Shown here: in pieces, positions 29,065 to 38,668 of the stretch
Numbering within the stretch: the first letter of the stretch is position 1
How the letters are laid out: each line of letters starts with the position of its first letter
Source of the DNA: Frateuria flava
Lineage (GTDB): Bacteria; Pseudomonadota; Gammaproteobacteria; Xanthomonadales; Rhodanobacteraceae
Direction of reading: 5' to 3'
Assembly (NCBI RefSeq): GCF_017837635.1
Contig: NZ_JAGJRS010000008.1
Location: 24,525-88,524 of the forward strand
Length of the DNA: 64,000 nucleotides
Notes under the pieces: generated by a model
The model's input: only the letters and a program-made list of their open reading frames with translations
Told to the model about the DNA's origin: nothing
The model's database searches: none
Translations under genes and position numbers: made by a program

Positions 29065-29388
29065 ATGAGCACGATCGACGTCAACAACCTGCTCGCCCAG
29101 ATGCGCCAGATCTCCAGCCAGGTGCGCCCGGCGGAGAGCGCGCTGAAGGCGGCGCCGGCGGCGAAGGCGGACTTCGGCGCGCTGCTGAAGGAATCGATCG
29201 GCAGCGTCGGCCAGAGCCAGCAGCAGGCTGGACAGATGGCGGCGGCGTTCGAGCGCGGCGATCCGGGCGCGGACCTGGGCCGCACCATGGTGGCGATCCA
29301 GAAGGCCGATCTCTCGCTGCGCACGATGACCGAAGTGCGCAACAAGCTGGTCGATGCCTACAAGGAAATCATGAACATGCCGGTGTGA
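29065..29388 (+). CDS. fliE: MS ring-rod junction protein FliE
   Basis: 107 residues. The C-terminal half DLGRTMVAIQKADLSLRTMT and EVRNKLVDAYKEIMNMPV is the FliE signature; the N-terminus is low complexity. FliE joins the MS ring to the rod and must be exported early. It is the first gene of its operon. Confidence 0.96.
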   Translation: MSTIDVNNLLAQMRQISSQVRPAESALKAAPAAKADFGALLKESIGSVGQSQQQAGQMAAAFERGDPGADLGRTMVAIQKADLSLRTMTEVRNKLVDAYKEIMNMPV

Positions 29389-29435
29389 GCACCGGCCTGA
29401 CGTTCTCTCTCCCGCTTTACGGATGATTCGTACCC

Positions 29436-31106
29436 ATGGCTGACAACGCCATCGCCACCACCGACAGCCCGGCCAATCGCTTCGACCTCAAGCAGCTCGC
29501 GCGCAGCCCGGCCTCCCGCCAGTTGCTGCTGCTGGTCGGCATGGCCGCGGCCGTCGCCCTGGGCGTGGCCGTGGTGCTGTGGTCGCGCGGTCCCAACTGG
29601 GGCCTGCTCTACGCGGGCCTGGGCCAGCAGGACGCCGCCGCGATCACCCAGGCATTGCAGTCGACCAACACGCCCTACCAGCTCGGCAACGACGGCAGCT
29701 CGATCATGGTGCCGGCCTCCGATCTCGCCGCCGTGCGCCTGCGCCTGGCCGGGCAGGGCCTGCCGCAGGGCACCGCCTCGAACGCGATGCCGCAGGCCGA
29801 CTCGCCCTTCGGCATGAGCGACCTGGCCGAGCGCACGCGCTACCAGCAGATGCTGGAGACCGACCTGGGCAACACCATCGGCAGCCTGCAGGGCGTGCGC
29901 GCCGCGCGCGTGCACCTTGCCCTGGCCAAGCCCTCGGCCTTCATCCGCGACAGCCGCCAGGCCAGTGCCTCGGTGCTGGTGACGCTCTATCCCGGTCGGC
30001 AACTGGATGCGAGCCAGGTGGCCGCGATCGTGCACCTGGTGGCTGCCTCGGTGCCGGACCTGGATGCCAAGCAGGTGTCGGTGATCGACCAGCAGGGCCA
30101 GCTCCTGACCGGCAGCGATCCGGACAGCGCCGCCGCCGTGGGCGACAGCCGCCTGCGCCTGGCCACGCGGATGGAGAACAGCTACGCGCAGCGCATCGAG
30201 GAACTGCTCACGCCGCTGGTCGGCCCGGGCAAGGTGCACGCGCAGGTTTCGGTGGACCTGGACTTCAGCGCCACCGAAAAGGCCAGCGAAACCTTCGACC
30301 ACGAACACCCGGCGCTGCGCAGCGAGCAGACCAGCAGCGAACACCGTGCCGACGGCAGCGCCGCCGACGGTGGCGTGCCCGGCGCGCTCAGCAACCAGCC
30401 ACCGGTGATGGCCGCCCAGCCGACCGCCGCCAACCCCAACGCCGGCGGCAAGGCCGCGGCCGCGCCGACGGCCACCGCGCAGACCAGCACCGGCGACAGC
30501 TCCTCCAGCGCCACCCGCAACTACGAAGTGGGCCGCACCATCAGCCACACCAGCGACCCGGCCGGCCGGCTGGCGCGCCTGAGCGTGGCGGTGGTGGTCG
30601 ACAACAAGACCGTGAGCGGCCCCAAGGGCGACACCAGCGTGCCGTTCACCCCGCAGGAACTGGACCACCTCACGCAGCTGGCCAAGAACGCGGTCGGCTT
30701 CGACCAGACCCGCGGCGACAGCGTCAGCGTGATCAACCAGGCCTTCCGCATGACGCCGGCCACCGATGCGCCCGAACAGGCGCCGCTGTGGCAGCGCCCC
30801 GGCGCGCTGGACCTCATCAAGCAGGCGATCGGTGTGCTGATCGCGCTGATCGTCGCCTTCGGCCTGCTGCGGCCGCTGCTCAAGGGGCTGTTGCGCAGCG
30901 CGCCGCAACCGGCGCTGGCCGCCGCCGGGCCCGTGCCTACGGTTTCCGTGCGGATTGCCGATGACGATGACGAGGGGAACCGGCTGTCGGGACCGCAGGT
31001 GATCGGTTATGAGCAGAAAGTGGGACTGGCGCGACGCATGGTCAGCGACAACCCCAAGCAGGTGGCGCAGGTGGTCAGGAACTGGGTCAGCGAGGACGGC
31101 GGCTAA
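29436..31106 (+). CDS. fliF: Flagellar MS-ring protein FliF
   Basis: 556 residues. A first transmembrane helix lies at residues ~28-48 and a second near ~455-475, with the periplasmic ring-building domains between (LYAGLGQQDAAAITQAL, ARVHLALAKPSAFIRDSRQA, ASASVLVTLYPGRQL, and ALLTPLVGPGKVHAQVSVDL-like ELLTPLVGPGKVHAQVSV). A Gly/Ala/Thr-rich linker (~300-370) lies in the collar region. The C-terminal tail binds FliG (EQKVGLARRMVSDNPKQVAQ). It forms the inner-membrane base of the motor. Confidence 0.97.
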   Translation: MADNAIATTDSPANRFDLKQLARSPASRQLLLLVGMAAAVALGVAVVLWSRGPNWGLLYAGLGQQDAAAITQALQSTNTPYQLGNDGSSIMVPASDLAAVRLRLAGQGLPQGTASNAMPQADSPFGMSDLAERTRYQQMLETDLGNTIGSLQGVRAARVHLALAKPSAFIRDSRQASASVLVTLYPGRQLDASQVAAIVHLVAASVPDLDAKQVSVIDQQGQLLTGSDPDSAAAVGDSRLRLATRMENSYAQRIEELLTPLVGPGKVHAQVSVDLDFSATEKASETFDHEHPALRSEQTSSEHRADGSAADGGVPGALSNQPPVMAAQPTAANPNAGGKAAAAPTATAQTSTGDSSSSATRNYEVGRTISHTSDPAGRLARLSVAVVVDNKTVSGPKGDTSVPFTPQELDHLTQLAKNAVGFDQTRGDSVSVINQAFRMTPATDAPEQAPLWQRPGALDLIKQAIGVLIALIVAFGLLRPLLKGLLRSAPQPALAAAGPVPTVSVRIADDDDEGNRLSGPQVIGYEQKVGLARRMVSDNPKQVAQVVRNWVSEDGG

Positions 31107-31112
31107 ACGTCG

Positions 31113-32117
31113 ATGAAACAGGAACCGCAAATCACCGGCGCGCAGCGCGCCGCGATCCTGCTGCTCACCCTGGGCGAGCAGGACGCCGCCGAAGTCCTCA
31201 AGCACCTGTCTGCGCGCGACGTGCAGGCGGTCGGCCAGGCCATGGCAGTGCTGACTTCCGTCTCGCGCGAGCAGGTCGACAAGGTGCTTACCCGCCTGCA
31301 CGACGACATGGGTTCGCAGACCGCGCTCGGGGTCGGCACCGAGGACTACATCCGCAAGATCCTCACCAACGCACTGGGTGAAACCAAGGCCGGCAGCCTG
31401 ATCGACCGCATCCTGCTGGGCCGTTCCAGCAAGGGGCTCGAATCGCTCAAGTGGATGGAAGGCCGCGCCATCGCCGAGATGGTCGGCCAGGAACATCCGC
31501 AGATCATCGCGCTGGTGCTGGCCCACCTGGAGCACGACCAGGCCGCCGAGGTGCTCGGCTACCTGCCGGCGCGCACGCGCTCGGACGCGATCATGCGCAT
31601 CGCCACGCTCGACGGCGTGCAGCCGCACGCGCTCAACGAGCTGGACGAGATCATGGAGCGCCAGTTCTCCGGCAACACCAACAAGCTGAAGTCCGCCAGC
31701 GTGGGCGGCCTCAAGGCCGCGGCCGACATCCTCAACGCGATGGAATCCAGCCGCGAGGCCGAGCTGATGGCCGCCATCCGCAGCCACGATGCGAACCTGG
31801 GCAGCAAGATCGAAGACCTGATGTTCGTCTTCGACGACCTGGTCGAGCTCGACGACCGCTCGATGCAGGCGCTGTTGCGCGAAGTGCCCTCGCCGCGCCT
31901 GATCGTGGCGCTCAAGGGTGCCGAGCCATCGATCCGCGAAAAGATGTTCGCCAACATGTCCAAGCGCGCCGCCGACATGCTGCGCGACGACCTGGAAGTG
32001 GCCGGTCCAGTGCGCGTGTCCGAAGTCGATGCCGCGCAGAAGGAAATCCTCGGCATCGCGCGCCGCCTGGCCGATGCCGGCCAGATCACCCTCGGCAGTT
32101 CGGATGACCTGGTCTGA
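31113..32117 (+). CDS. fliG: Flagellar motor switch protein FliG
   Basis: 334 residues, standard. GAQRAAILLLTLGEQDAAEV at the start, the EHPQIIALVLAHLEHDQAAE middle motif, and the C-terminal torque domain (FVFDDLVELDDRSMQALLRE, ANMSKRAADMLRDDLE) with the charged residues that meet the stator. FliG sits on FliF and transmits torque. It overlaps fliH by one base. Confidence 0.97.
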   Translation: MKQEPQITGAQRAAILLLTLGEQDAAEVLKHLSARDVQAVGQAMAVLTSVSREQVDKVLTRLHDDMGSQTALGVGTEDYIRKILTNALGETKAGSLIDRILLGRSSKGLESLKWMEGRAIAEMVGQEHPQIIALVLAHLEHDQAAEVLGYLPARTRSDAIMRIATLDGVQPHALNELDEIMERQFSGNTNKLKSASVGGLKAAADILNAMESSREAELMAAIRSHDANLGSKIEDLMFVFDDLVELDDRSMQALLREVPSPRLIVALKGAEPSIREKMFANMSKRAADMLRDDLEVAGPVRVSEVDAAQKEILGIARRLADAGQITLGSSDDLV

Positions 32118-32731
32118 TGAGTGCCGTGCTCACCCGCGAGGCAGGCGCCGGTTACCAGCGCTGGGAGCCGCCGCAGGTCGGCGCCGCAGCCGCGCCGGCG
32201 CCCGCGGAGGCGCCGAACCACCCGACCGTCAGCGACCTGGAAGCGCTCGAGCGCCAGGCGCGTGAGGAAGGCCATGCCGCCGGCCTGGCCCAGGGCCTGG
32301 CCGAGGCGCGCGCGCAGGGGCGCGAGCAGCTGGCGCGGCTGGCATCGATCTGCGAGCAGGCGGCACGCCCGCTCGAAGCGCTCGATGCCGACGTGGAGCA
32401 GGAACTGGCGCAACTGGCCATGCTCGTCGCGCGCCGCGTGATCGTCCAGGAACTGGCCGCGCGGCCCGAGCTGATCGCGCAGGCCGTCCGCCAGGCCGCC
32501 GCCGCGCTGCCCGCCGCCACGCGTGAGCTGCGCGTGCGGCTGCATCCGGACGACCTGGCCTTGATGCGCGAACTCGATGCGGCCGAAACGCACTGGCAGC
32601 TGGTGGCCGATCCGGCGCTCAAGCGGGGCGATTGCCTGCTCGAAAACGAACGCTCGCGGCTGGATGCGCGGGTGGAAACACGCCTGGCGGTAATGGTGGA
32701 TGCGGTGCTCGGGGACGAGGCGGGCGCATGA
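32117..32731 (+). CDS. fliH: Flagellar export ATPase regulator FliH
   Basis: 204 residues. The Ala/Gly-spaced helix [20 protein letters not shown] (residues ~50-70) shows the AxxxG repeats typical of FliH, followed by a stator-like C-terminal domain ([36 protein letters not shown]). FliH holds FliI and docks it to FliN and the gate. A 220-bp gap with a repeat separates it from fliI. Confidence 0.94.
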   Translation: MSAVLTREAGAGYQRWEPPQVGAAAAPAPAEAPNHPTVSDLEALERQAREEGHAAGLAQGLAEARAQGREQLARLASICEQAARPLEALDADVEQELAQLAMLVARRVIVQELAARPELIAQAVRQAAAALPAATRELRVRLHPDDLALMRELDAAETHWQLVADPALKRGDCLLENERSRLDARVETRLAVMVDAVLGDEAGA

Positions 32732-32751
32732 GCGTGATCGGCTGCGGCAAG

Positions 32752-32922
32752 GCCTCCCCCATCCGCCTGTCGGCACCTTTCCCCGTGGAACGGGGGAAGG
32801 ACCCGGTGGCGCACACCTCCGCAAGATCCTTCCTGCGCGCACTTGCCCGATCCCTCCCCAGCGGACTTGCCCGATCCTCCCCCGGCGCGCGCGGGAAGGT
32901 GCCCGAAGGGCGGATGGGGGCC
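32752..32922. repeat. Family A element between fliH and fliI
   Basis: CCTCCCCCATCCGCCTGTCG at the left and GGTGCCCGAAGGGCGGATGG at the right bound ~170 bp with internal CCCCGTGGAACGGGG and GCGCGCGC palindromes. It interrupts what is normally a tight fliH-fliI junction. No gene is present. Confidence 0.8.
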
Positions 32923-32951
32923 ACCCGCCGGATGCCCCACCAGCTCACCCC

Positions 32952-34292
32952 ATGACCCGCGCCTGGACCGAACAACTCGCCCGCCGCCGCCAGCGCGCGC
33001 AGGCCGCCCACACGCTCACGGTCGAAGGCCGCCTGCGCCGCGTGGTCGGGCTCACCCTTGAGGCCGAGGGCTGCGAAGCCGCGCTCGGCGCGCGCTGTCT
33101 GGTCGACACCGCCGACGGCAGCCAGCTCGACACCGAAGTGGTCGGTTTCGCCGACGAACGCCTGCTGCTGATGCCTGTCGGTGAAATGCACGGCGTGCTG
33201 CCCAACGCCCGCGTGCGCCCGCTTGCCCATGCCGGCGGCCTGCCGGTCGGCGCGGGCCTGCTCGGTCGCGTGATCGGTGCCGACGGCGTGCCGCTCGATG
33301 GTGAAGGCCCGCTGGACACCGGCGAACACGCCGCGCTCAAGGCCGAACCCATCAACCCGATGGCGCGCAAGCCCATCGACACCCCGCTGGACACCGGCGT
33401 ACGCGCGATCAACGCGTTGCTCACCGTCGGCCGCGGCCAGCGTCTTGGCCTGTTCGCCGGCTCCGGCGTCGGCAAGTCCACGCTGCTGGGCATGATGACC
33501 AAGTACACCGACGCCGACGTGGTGGTGGTGGGCCTGATCGGCGAACGCGGCCGCGAGGTGAAGGAGTTCGTCGAGCACACCTTGGGCGTGGAAGGCCGCC
33601 GCCGCGCGGTGATCGTCGCCGCGCCGGCCGACGCGCCGCCGCTGAAGCGCCTGCGCGGCGCGCAGTACGCCACCGCGATCGCCGAATGGTTCCGCGACCG
33701 TGGCCAGCGCGTGCTGCTGCTGATGGACTCGCTCACCCGTTACGCCCAGGCCCAGCGCGAGATCGCGCTGGCCATCGGCGAGCCGCCCGCCACCAAGGGC
33801 TACCCGCCGTCGGTGTTCGCCATGCTGCCGGCGCTGGTCGAGCGCGCCGGCAACGATGCCGAGGGCGTGGGCTCGATCACCGCCTTCTACACCGTGCTGA
33901 CCGAAGGCGACGACTACCGCCACGATCCCATCGCCGACGCCGCGCGCGCGATCCTGGACGGCCACATCGTGCTCTCGCGCGACCTGGCCGAGGCCGGCCA
34001 CTACCCGGCGATCGATATCGAAGCCTCGATCAGCCGCGTGATGCCGGCGGTCACCGCGCGCGAGCACCAGCGCGCCGCGCAGCGCTTCCGCCAGGTCTAC
34101 TCGGCCTACCGCCAGCAGCGCGACCTGATCGCGGTGGGCGCCTACCAGAAAGGCTCGGACCCGCAGGTCGACCAGGCCATCGTGATGTGGCCGCGGCTGC
34201 GCGGGTTCCTGCAGCAGGAAGTGGACGAACCGATGAGCCTGGCCGACGGCATCGCCGCCCTGAACGCTCTCGCCGCCGAGGCCGCCGCGTGA
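32952..34292 (+). CDS. fliI: Flagellum-specific ATPase FliI
   Basis: 446 residues; ATG 32952 is the first codon after the repeat and gives the family length. Walker A is [12 protein letters not shown] (about residue 172), followed by [18 protein letters not shown], Walker [21 protein letters not shown] and the F1-like YHRQDLIAV-like [20 protein letters not shown]. FliI hydrolyses ATP to help load export substrates. The stop overlaps the GTG of fliJ. Confidence 0.97.
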   Translation: MTRAWTEQLARRRQRAQAAHTLTVEGRLRRVVGLTLEAEGCEAALGARCLVDTADGSQLDTEVVGFADERLLLMPVGEMHGVLPNARVRPLAHAGGLPVGAGLLGRVIGADGVPLDGEGPLDTGEHAALKAEPINPMARKPIDTPLDTGVRAINALLTVGRGQRLGLFAGSGVGKSTLLGMMTKYTDADVVVVGLIGERGREVKEFVEHTLGVEGRRRAVIVAAPADAPPLKRLRGAQYATAIAEWFRDRGQRVLLLMDSLTRYAQAQREIALAIGEPPATKGYPPSVFAMLPALVERAGNDAEGVGSITAFYTVLTEGDDYRHDPIADAARAILDGHIVLSRDLAEAGHYPAIDIEASISRVMPAVTAREHQRAAQRFRQVYSAYRQQRDLIAVGAYQKGSDPQVDQAIVMWPRLRGFLQQEVDEPMSLADGIAALNALAAEAAA

Positions 34293-34720
34293 GCAAGCGC
34301 GCCGACCGCCTGCAGCCGGCCGCCGACCAGGCCAAGCAGCGCAGCGAAGACGCCGTGCTCAAGCTGGCCGAGCAGCAGCAGCGGCTGGCCAAGGCCGAGC
34401 GCCAGTTGATGGAGCTGCGCGGCTACCGCCAGGAATACGCCAGCCCGCCGAGTGTCGGCGGTTTGACGGCCACCGCGCTGATGAACCGCCAGCAATTCGT
34501 CGAACGCATCGACCGGGCGATCGAACAGCAGGCCGTCGAAATCGAACGCCAGCGCCGCCTGCTCGACCAGATGCGCGGCCTGTGGCGTGACGCGCATGCC
34601 CGCGAAGCCGCGCTGGACAACGTGATCGACCGCTACCGCGAGCAGGACCGCAAGGCCGAGGAACGTCGCGAACAGAACGACATCGACGAGCGCATGCAGT
34701 ACCGCCGCCCCGCGCGCTAG
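34289..34720 (+). CDS. fliJ: Flagellar export chaperone-escort FliJ
   Basis: 143 residues from GTG 34289, overlapping fliI. It is almost entirely coiled coil, with charged heptads such as [20 protein letters not shown] and [20 protein letters not shown], and ends in a basic/acidic tail ([14 protein letters not shown]). FliJ is the stalk of the FliI ring and recycles chaperones. The gene order fliI-fliJ-fliK confirms it. Confidence 0.93.
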   Translation: MSKRADRLQPAADQAKQRSEDAVLKLAEQQQRLAKAERQLMELRGYRQEYASPPSVGGLTATALMNRQQFVERIDRAIEQQAVEIERQRRLLDQMRGLWRDAHAREAALDNVIDRYREQDRKAEERREQNDIDERMQYRRPAR

Positions 34721-34724
34721 CGCT

Positions 34725-34740
34725 TGGCGCGAAGTTTGCT
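34725..34740 (+). promoter_or_regulatory. Sigma-54 promoter of fliK
   Basis: TGGCGCGAAGTTTGCT has GG and GC 10 nt apart and a TTTGCT -12. It lies immediately after the fliJ stop and 49 bp before fliK. Confidence 0.78.
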
Positions 34741-34788
34741 GGCCTCTCACCGACGTATGCCGCTTGAAGCCTTGATGAGGAAGTGCCC

Positions 34789-35796
34789 ATGAGCGCGACC
34801 ACCGCCGCCGTGAACCCCGTCCAGCCGACCCCGCCGCCGGCCCGGCCCGCCGCAAGTCCGGCGTCCGGCACGGACGAGAGCCGCTTCGACCGCCACCTGG
34901 ATGCCGCCCGCCAGCAACACGGGCAGGCGCAGGACAAGCCGGCGCAGGACGACCCCAGGCACGAGGCGGCAACATCCGAGGCGCCGGCCAAGGCGCAAAC
35001 GCAGAAACCGGTCGAAGCACCCGCGAAGGACGAGGGCGACCCGGACGCCGCCGCGCTGGCCGCGGCCATGCTCGCGCTGATCGGGCAGGCCGCACCGGCC
35101 AAGCCGCTGACGGCGGCCGGCATGGTGGCCCATGCGGCGAACAAATCGGTGACCGCCGGAACCGGCGCCAAGACCCCGGCCGCGATGGTTTTGCTCGCCA
35201 ACACCGCCGCCACCACGGCGGCTGCCAGGACCGCGATCAACGTCGAGGCCAACGCGCTGGCGACGATGATCGCCAAACCCGCCGAGCAGAAAGATGCGCC
35301 GATCGACCCGGCACAACTCGGCAGCCTGTCGGCCAACCCGATGCCGGCGCCCGAGGCCGCCACCACCGTCGCGCCGGCGCACAACCTCAGCGTCGCCAGT
35401 CCGGCAGGCACCCCGGCGTTCGCGCAGGAGTTGGGCCAGCACGTGGTCTGGCTGGGCCTGCAGGACGTCAAGCAGGCGCGCATCCGCCTGCACCCGGAGG
35501 ACCTGGGCGCGATGGACGTCAAGGTCAGCATGAACCACGACCGCGTGGACGTGAGCTTCGCCGTGCAGCATCCGGCGGCCGTGCATGCGGTCCAGCAGAC
35601 GCTGCCGCAGCTTGACGCGCTGCTGGCGCAGCACGGCCTGGCCCTCGGCCAGGCCGACGTGGGGCAGCGCCAGCAGCACGGCGAAGGCGGGCGCGGTGGC
35701 GAGGCAGGTGGGGCGATCGGCGAGATCGAGGCCGAGCCCGCCGTGATGGCGAGCATGCCGGTCGCAGCGCTCGGGATGCTCGATACGTTTGCCTGA
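34789..35796 (+). CDS. fliK: Flagellar hook-length control protein FliK
   Basis: 335 residues; ATG 34789 is spaced 7 nt from TGAGGA, better than the GTG two codons earlier. The N-terminal ~200 residues are a low-complexity Ala/Pro/Lys/Gln ruler. The C-terminal substrate-switch domain is conserved: VWLGLQDVKQARIRLHPEDL, GAMDVKVSMNHDRVDVSFAV, and PQLDALLAQHGLALGQADV. It measures the hook and flips FlhB specificity. A ~600-bp repeat-rich gap follows. Confidence 0.93.
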   Translation: MSATTAAVNPVQPTPPPARPAASPASGTDESRFDRHLDAARQQHGQAQDKPAQDDPRHEAATSEAPAKAQTQKPVEAPAKDEGDPDAAALAAAMLALIGQAAPAKPLTAAGMVAHAANKSVTAGTGAKTPAAMVLLANTAATTAAARTAINVEANALATMIAKPAEQKDAPIDPAQLGSLSANPMPAPEAATTVAPAHNLSVASPAGTPAFAQELGQHVVWLGLQDVKQARIRLHPEDLGAMDVKVSMNHDRVDVSFAVQHPAAVHAVQQTLPQLDALLAQHGLALGQADVGQRQQHGEGGRGGEAGGAIGEIEAEPAVMASMPVAALGMLDTFA

Positions 35797-35930
35797 GGGC
35801 TCGGGCCCTTCGACGCCACCCTGCGGCCACCTCTGCGGTGGCTGGGATCCGTTCGCGCTGAGTGCAGGCGCCGAAGTCGAAGCGTGCTCGTCGCACGCCG
35901 ACCTTCGTGCACCGGCGTGTATCCCGCCCA

Positions 35931-36171
35931 AGAGCGCCCCCATCCGCCTGTCGGCACCTTCCCCCGCGTTCGCGGGGGAAGGACTCGGGCTCGGACGCCG
36001 CGACCGCGATCCTTCCAGGGTCGCGGGGGAGGGACCCCGGGCCCGGGCGCCGCGACTTCCATCCTTCCCTTCCACCGCGTTCGCGGAGGAACAACTTCGG
36101 CCCGGGCGCTGCGACCTCGATCCTTCGCCCGTTCACGGGGGAAGGTGCCCGAAGGTCGGATGGGGGAAGCC
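35931..36171. repeat. Family A repeat block between fliK and fliL
   Basis: It begins AGCGCCCCCATCCGCCTGTC and ends with GGTGCCCGAAGGTCGGATGG. At least three internal CGCGTTCGCG- or CGTTCACGG-type hairpins separated by ~60 bp resemble the array at 9768-10245. The 597-bp gap 35797-36393 holds this and the fliL promoter only. Confidence 0.78.
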
Positions 36172-36313
36172 TTGCGAAAGCCCCCCCATCCGCCCCCTTC
36201 ACGCCCCGCCGGTTTCCAGACACCCGCCGTGATCGCGACGCGCCCGTTCCCCGGCACGCGTCAAGAAAGCGCCACGCCTGCCGCAAACCCTGCAGGACCA
36301 ACGCTCCGGGCCG

Positions 36314-36329
36314 TGGCACGCGGATTGCA
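36314..36329 (+). promoter_or_regulatory. Sigma-54 promoter of the fliLMNOPQR-flhBA block
   Basis: TGGCACGCGGATTGCA matches the TGGCACG-N4-TTGCW consensus perfectly, 64 bp before fliL. Confidence 0.92.
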
Positions 36330-36393
36330 ACAAGGCCCGTGCAAGGCGGTGCCCCGAGCGCCAGCCGAAGAAAAACGACAACGAGGTTGAGGC

Positions 36394-36903
36394 ATGGCAA
36401 GTACGGAACAGGAAGCGGTGGCGCCGACGAAGAAAAAGCGCTCGCCGCTGGTGATCGGCCTGGTGGTGGCGCTGCTGGCGGTGTCCGGCGCGTGCGCCTA
36501 TCTGTTCACCTCGCGCGGACACGACAAGCCGGCCGCCGCGTCCACCGACAAGGAAGGCGGCGCGGCCGCACCGGCAAAGACGCAGCCGGAATTCTTCCTG
36601 CCGCTGGACCCGGCCTTCGTCGTCAATTTCCGCGACGACGACGCGATGCGCTACCTGCAGGTCGGCGTCACCCTGATGTCGCACGACCAGGCCGCGCTGG
36701 ACACCGTCAAGGGCGTCGACCCGGTGGTGCGCAACGCCCTGGTGATGCTGTTCAGCCGCCAGAGCTACTCCGTCCTCACCGACCCGGCCGGCAAGCAGAA
36801 GCTGCAGGCCGAGGCGCTGGAGGCCGTGCGCAAGATCGTCCAGGCGCGCACCGGCAAGCCCGGCATCGACGCGCTGTACTTCACCAGCTTCGTGATGCAG
36901 TGA
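36394..36903 (+). CDS. fliL: Flagellar basal body-associated protein FliL
   Basis: 169 residues with a single membrane anchor (about 18-40, SPLVIGLVVALLAVSGACAY) preceded by a Lys cluster, then a periplasmic domain (FFLPLDPAFVVNFRDDDAMR, YLQVGVTLMSHDQAALD, and C-terminal LYFTSFVMQ). FliL surrounds stators and supports torque. It is first in its operon. Confidence 0.95.
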   Translation: MASTEQEAVAPTKKKRSPLVIGLVVALLAVSGACAYLFTSRGHDKPAAASTDKEGGAAAPAKTQPEFFLPLDPAFVVNFRDDDAMRYLQVGVTLMSHDQAALDTVKGVDPVVRNALVMLFSRQSYSVLTDPAGKQKLQAEALEAVRKIVQARTGKPGIDALYFTSFVMQ

Positions 36904-36913
36904 GGCATCGCCC

Positions 36914-37927
36914 ATGAGCGACCTGCTTTCCCAGGACGAAATCGACGCGCTGCTGGACGGCGTCACCGGCGGCAGCGTCGCCACCGGCGAGGACGAGCCG
37001 CCACCCACCGAAGCGGTGCAGGCCTACGACTTCACCCAGCAGGACCGCATCGTGCGCGGCCGTCTGCCGACGCTGGAGATGGTCAACGACCGCTTCGCCC
37101 GCTTCTTCCGCCTGGGCGTGTTCAACGTCCTGCGCAAGAGCTGCGAGGTCTCGGTGCTGGGCGTGAAGATGGTGAAGTTCGCCGAGTACGTGCACAGCCT
37201 GGCGGTGCCGAGCAACCTCAACCTGGTGCGCATCAAGCCGCTGCGCGGCACCGCGCTGGTGGTGTTCGAGCCGCGGCTGGTGTTCACCGTGATCGACAAC
37301 TTCTTCGGCGGCGACGGGCGCTTCCACGCGCGCATCGAGGGCCGCGATTTCAGCGCCATCGAAAACCGCGTGATCCAGATCATGCTCACCGAGCTGTTCG
37401 GCGCCATGACCGAGGCGTGGAACCCGGTGCTGCCGCTGGAGTTCGAGTACATCAACTCCGAGATCAACCCGCAGTTCGCCAACATCGTCAGCCCGACCGA
37501 AACCGTGGTGATCTCGCGCTTCCACGTCGAGCTCGACGGCGGCGGTGGCGAGATCCACCTGACGCTGCCCTACGCGATGGTCGAGCCGATCCGCACGCTG
37601 CTGGACGCTGGCGTGCAGAGCGACCTGGCTGACCGCGACGACCGTTTCACCGAACACCTGCACGAGGAAGTGCTCGACGCGGAAGTCGAGCTGAGCTCGC
37701 TGCTGCTGGAGGCGCAACTGTCCATTGGCGACTTCCTGCAGCTGCGCCCGGGCGATGTGATCCCGGTGACGCTGCCCGAGCTGTGCACCGTCTTCGCCGA
37801 AGACGTGCCGGTGTTCCGCGGCCGCTACGGCCAGGCCAACGGCCAGACGGCGATCCAGTTCCAATCCCATGTCGGTCGCCGCGAACGGCGCGCGTCCGGC
37901 GAGTTCACAGAGAAGAAAAGCGCATGA
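36914..37927 (+). CDS. fliM: Flagellar motor switch protein FliM
   Basis: 337 residues. The N-terminal CheY-P-binding peptide LLSQDEIDALLDGV is intact. The middle domain has PTLEMVNDRFARFFRLGVFN and the GGxG-like FFGGDGRFHARIEGRDFS; the C-terminal domain is SpoA-like (AQLSIGDFLQLRPGDVIPV). FliM receives phosphorylated CheY and switches rotation. It overlaps fliN by ATGA. Confidence 0.97.
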   Translation: MSDLLSQDEIDALLDGVTGGSVATGEDEPPPTEAVQAYDFTQQDRIVRGRLPTLEMVNDRFARFFRLGVFNVLRKSCEVSVLGVKMVKFAEYVHSLAVPSNLNLVRIKPLRGTALVVFEPRLVFTVIDNFFGGDGRFHARIEGRDFSAIENRVIQIMLTELFGAMTEAWNPVLPLEFEYINSEINPQFANIVSPTETVVISRFHVELDGGGGEIHLTLPYAMVEPIRTLLDAGVQSDLADRDDRFTEHLHEEVLDAEVELSSLLLEAQLSIGDFLQLRPGDVIPVTLPELCTVFAEDVPVFRGRYGQANGQTAIQFQSHVGRRERRASGEFTEKKSA

Positions 37928-38259
37928 CTGCCAATGACGCCGCGGTCGCCGACCGCATCGAATCGGACGCCCTGAGCGGTTTTGCCGTTGAGGGTGGGGA
38001 TGTCAACCTGGACATGATCCTGGACGTGCCGGTGACGGTCGCGATGGAGGTCGGTCGCACCCGCATCAGCATCCGCAACCTGCTGCAGCTCAACCAGGGT
38101 TCCGTGGTGGAGCTGGACCGCGCCGCCGGCGAGCCGCTGGACGTGTTCGTCAACGGCACGCTGGTCGCCCACGGCGAGGTGGTGGTGATCAACGAGAAGT
38201 TCGGCATCCGCCTGACCGACGTGGTCAGCCCGGCCGAGCGCGTTCGCAAGTTGCGGTGA
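37924..38259 (+). CDS. fliN: Flagellar motor switch protein FliN
   Basis: 111 residues. After a variable ~25-residue front, the SpoA domain is complete: DMILDVPVTVAMEVGRTRIS, IRNLLQLNQGSVVELDRAAG, EPLDVFVNGTLVAHGEVVVI and NEKFGIRLTDVVSPAERV. It forms the base of the C ring with FliM. The ATG overlaps the fliM stop. Confidence 0.97.
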   Translation: MTANDAAVADRIESDALSGFAVEGGDVNLDMILDVPVTVAMEVGRTRISIRNLLQLNQGSVVELDRAAGEPLDVFVNGTLVAHGEVVVINEKFGIRLTDVVSPAERVRKLR

Positions 38260-38263
38260 GGCC

Positions 38264-38668
38264 GTGATTCGGGATTCGGGCTTCGGGATTCGGCTGCGGG
38301 CGCTTGCGCCCGTGGCGGCGGCGCCCGAAATGAATGTCGGGGGCGAGTTGCTGCGGGTGTTGTTGAGCCTGGCCGCCGTCATCGCGTTGATTTTCGTGGC
38401 GGGCTGGATGAGTCGACGGCTGCAAGCGCGCAATCTGCCCGGGGGGCGGCGCATCCGTTGCGTCGAATCGATGGCGGTGGGCGCGCGCGAGCGCGTGCTG
38501 CTGATCGATGCCGACGGCAAGCGCCTGCTGGTCGGGGTGGGGCAGGGTGGCCTGCGCACGCTGCACGTGTACGAGGGCGAGGCGCCGGTCGACGCCAACC
38601 CGCCGGCGCCGTCGCCGGTCGCTCCCAACTTCGCGCAACTGCTGTCGCGCTGGAAAGGCAAGTCGTGA
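38264..38668 (+). CDS. fliO: Flagellar export gate accessory protein FliO
   Basis: 134 residues from GTG 38264. One transmembrane helix ([20 protein letters not shown], ~25-45), then a small cytoplasmic domain ([40 protein letters not shown]). FliO stabilises assembly of the FliP ring. The first ~9 codons are encoded by the family D repeat 38265-38293, and ribosome-site spacing at 38264 is poor, so ATG 38330 ([10 protein letters not shown]) is a real alternative. The stop overlaps the fliP GTG. Confidence 0.88.
   Translation: MIRDSGFGIRLRALAPVAAAPEMNVGGELLRVLLSLAAVIALIFVAGWMSRRLQARNLPGGRRIRCVESMAVGARERVLLIDADGKRLLVGVGQGGLRTLHVYEGEAPVDANPPAPSPVAPNFAQLLSRWKGKS
38265..38293. repeat. Family D repeat at the start of fliO
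   Basis: Direct repeats of GATTCGGGATTCGGG and CTTCGGGATTCGG lie over the GTG start and first codons of fliO. Confidence 0.75.
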
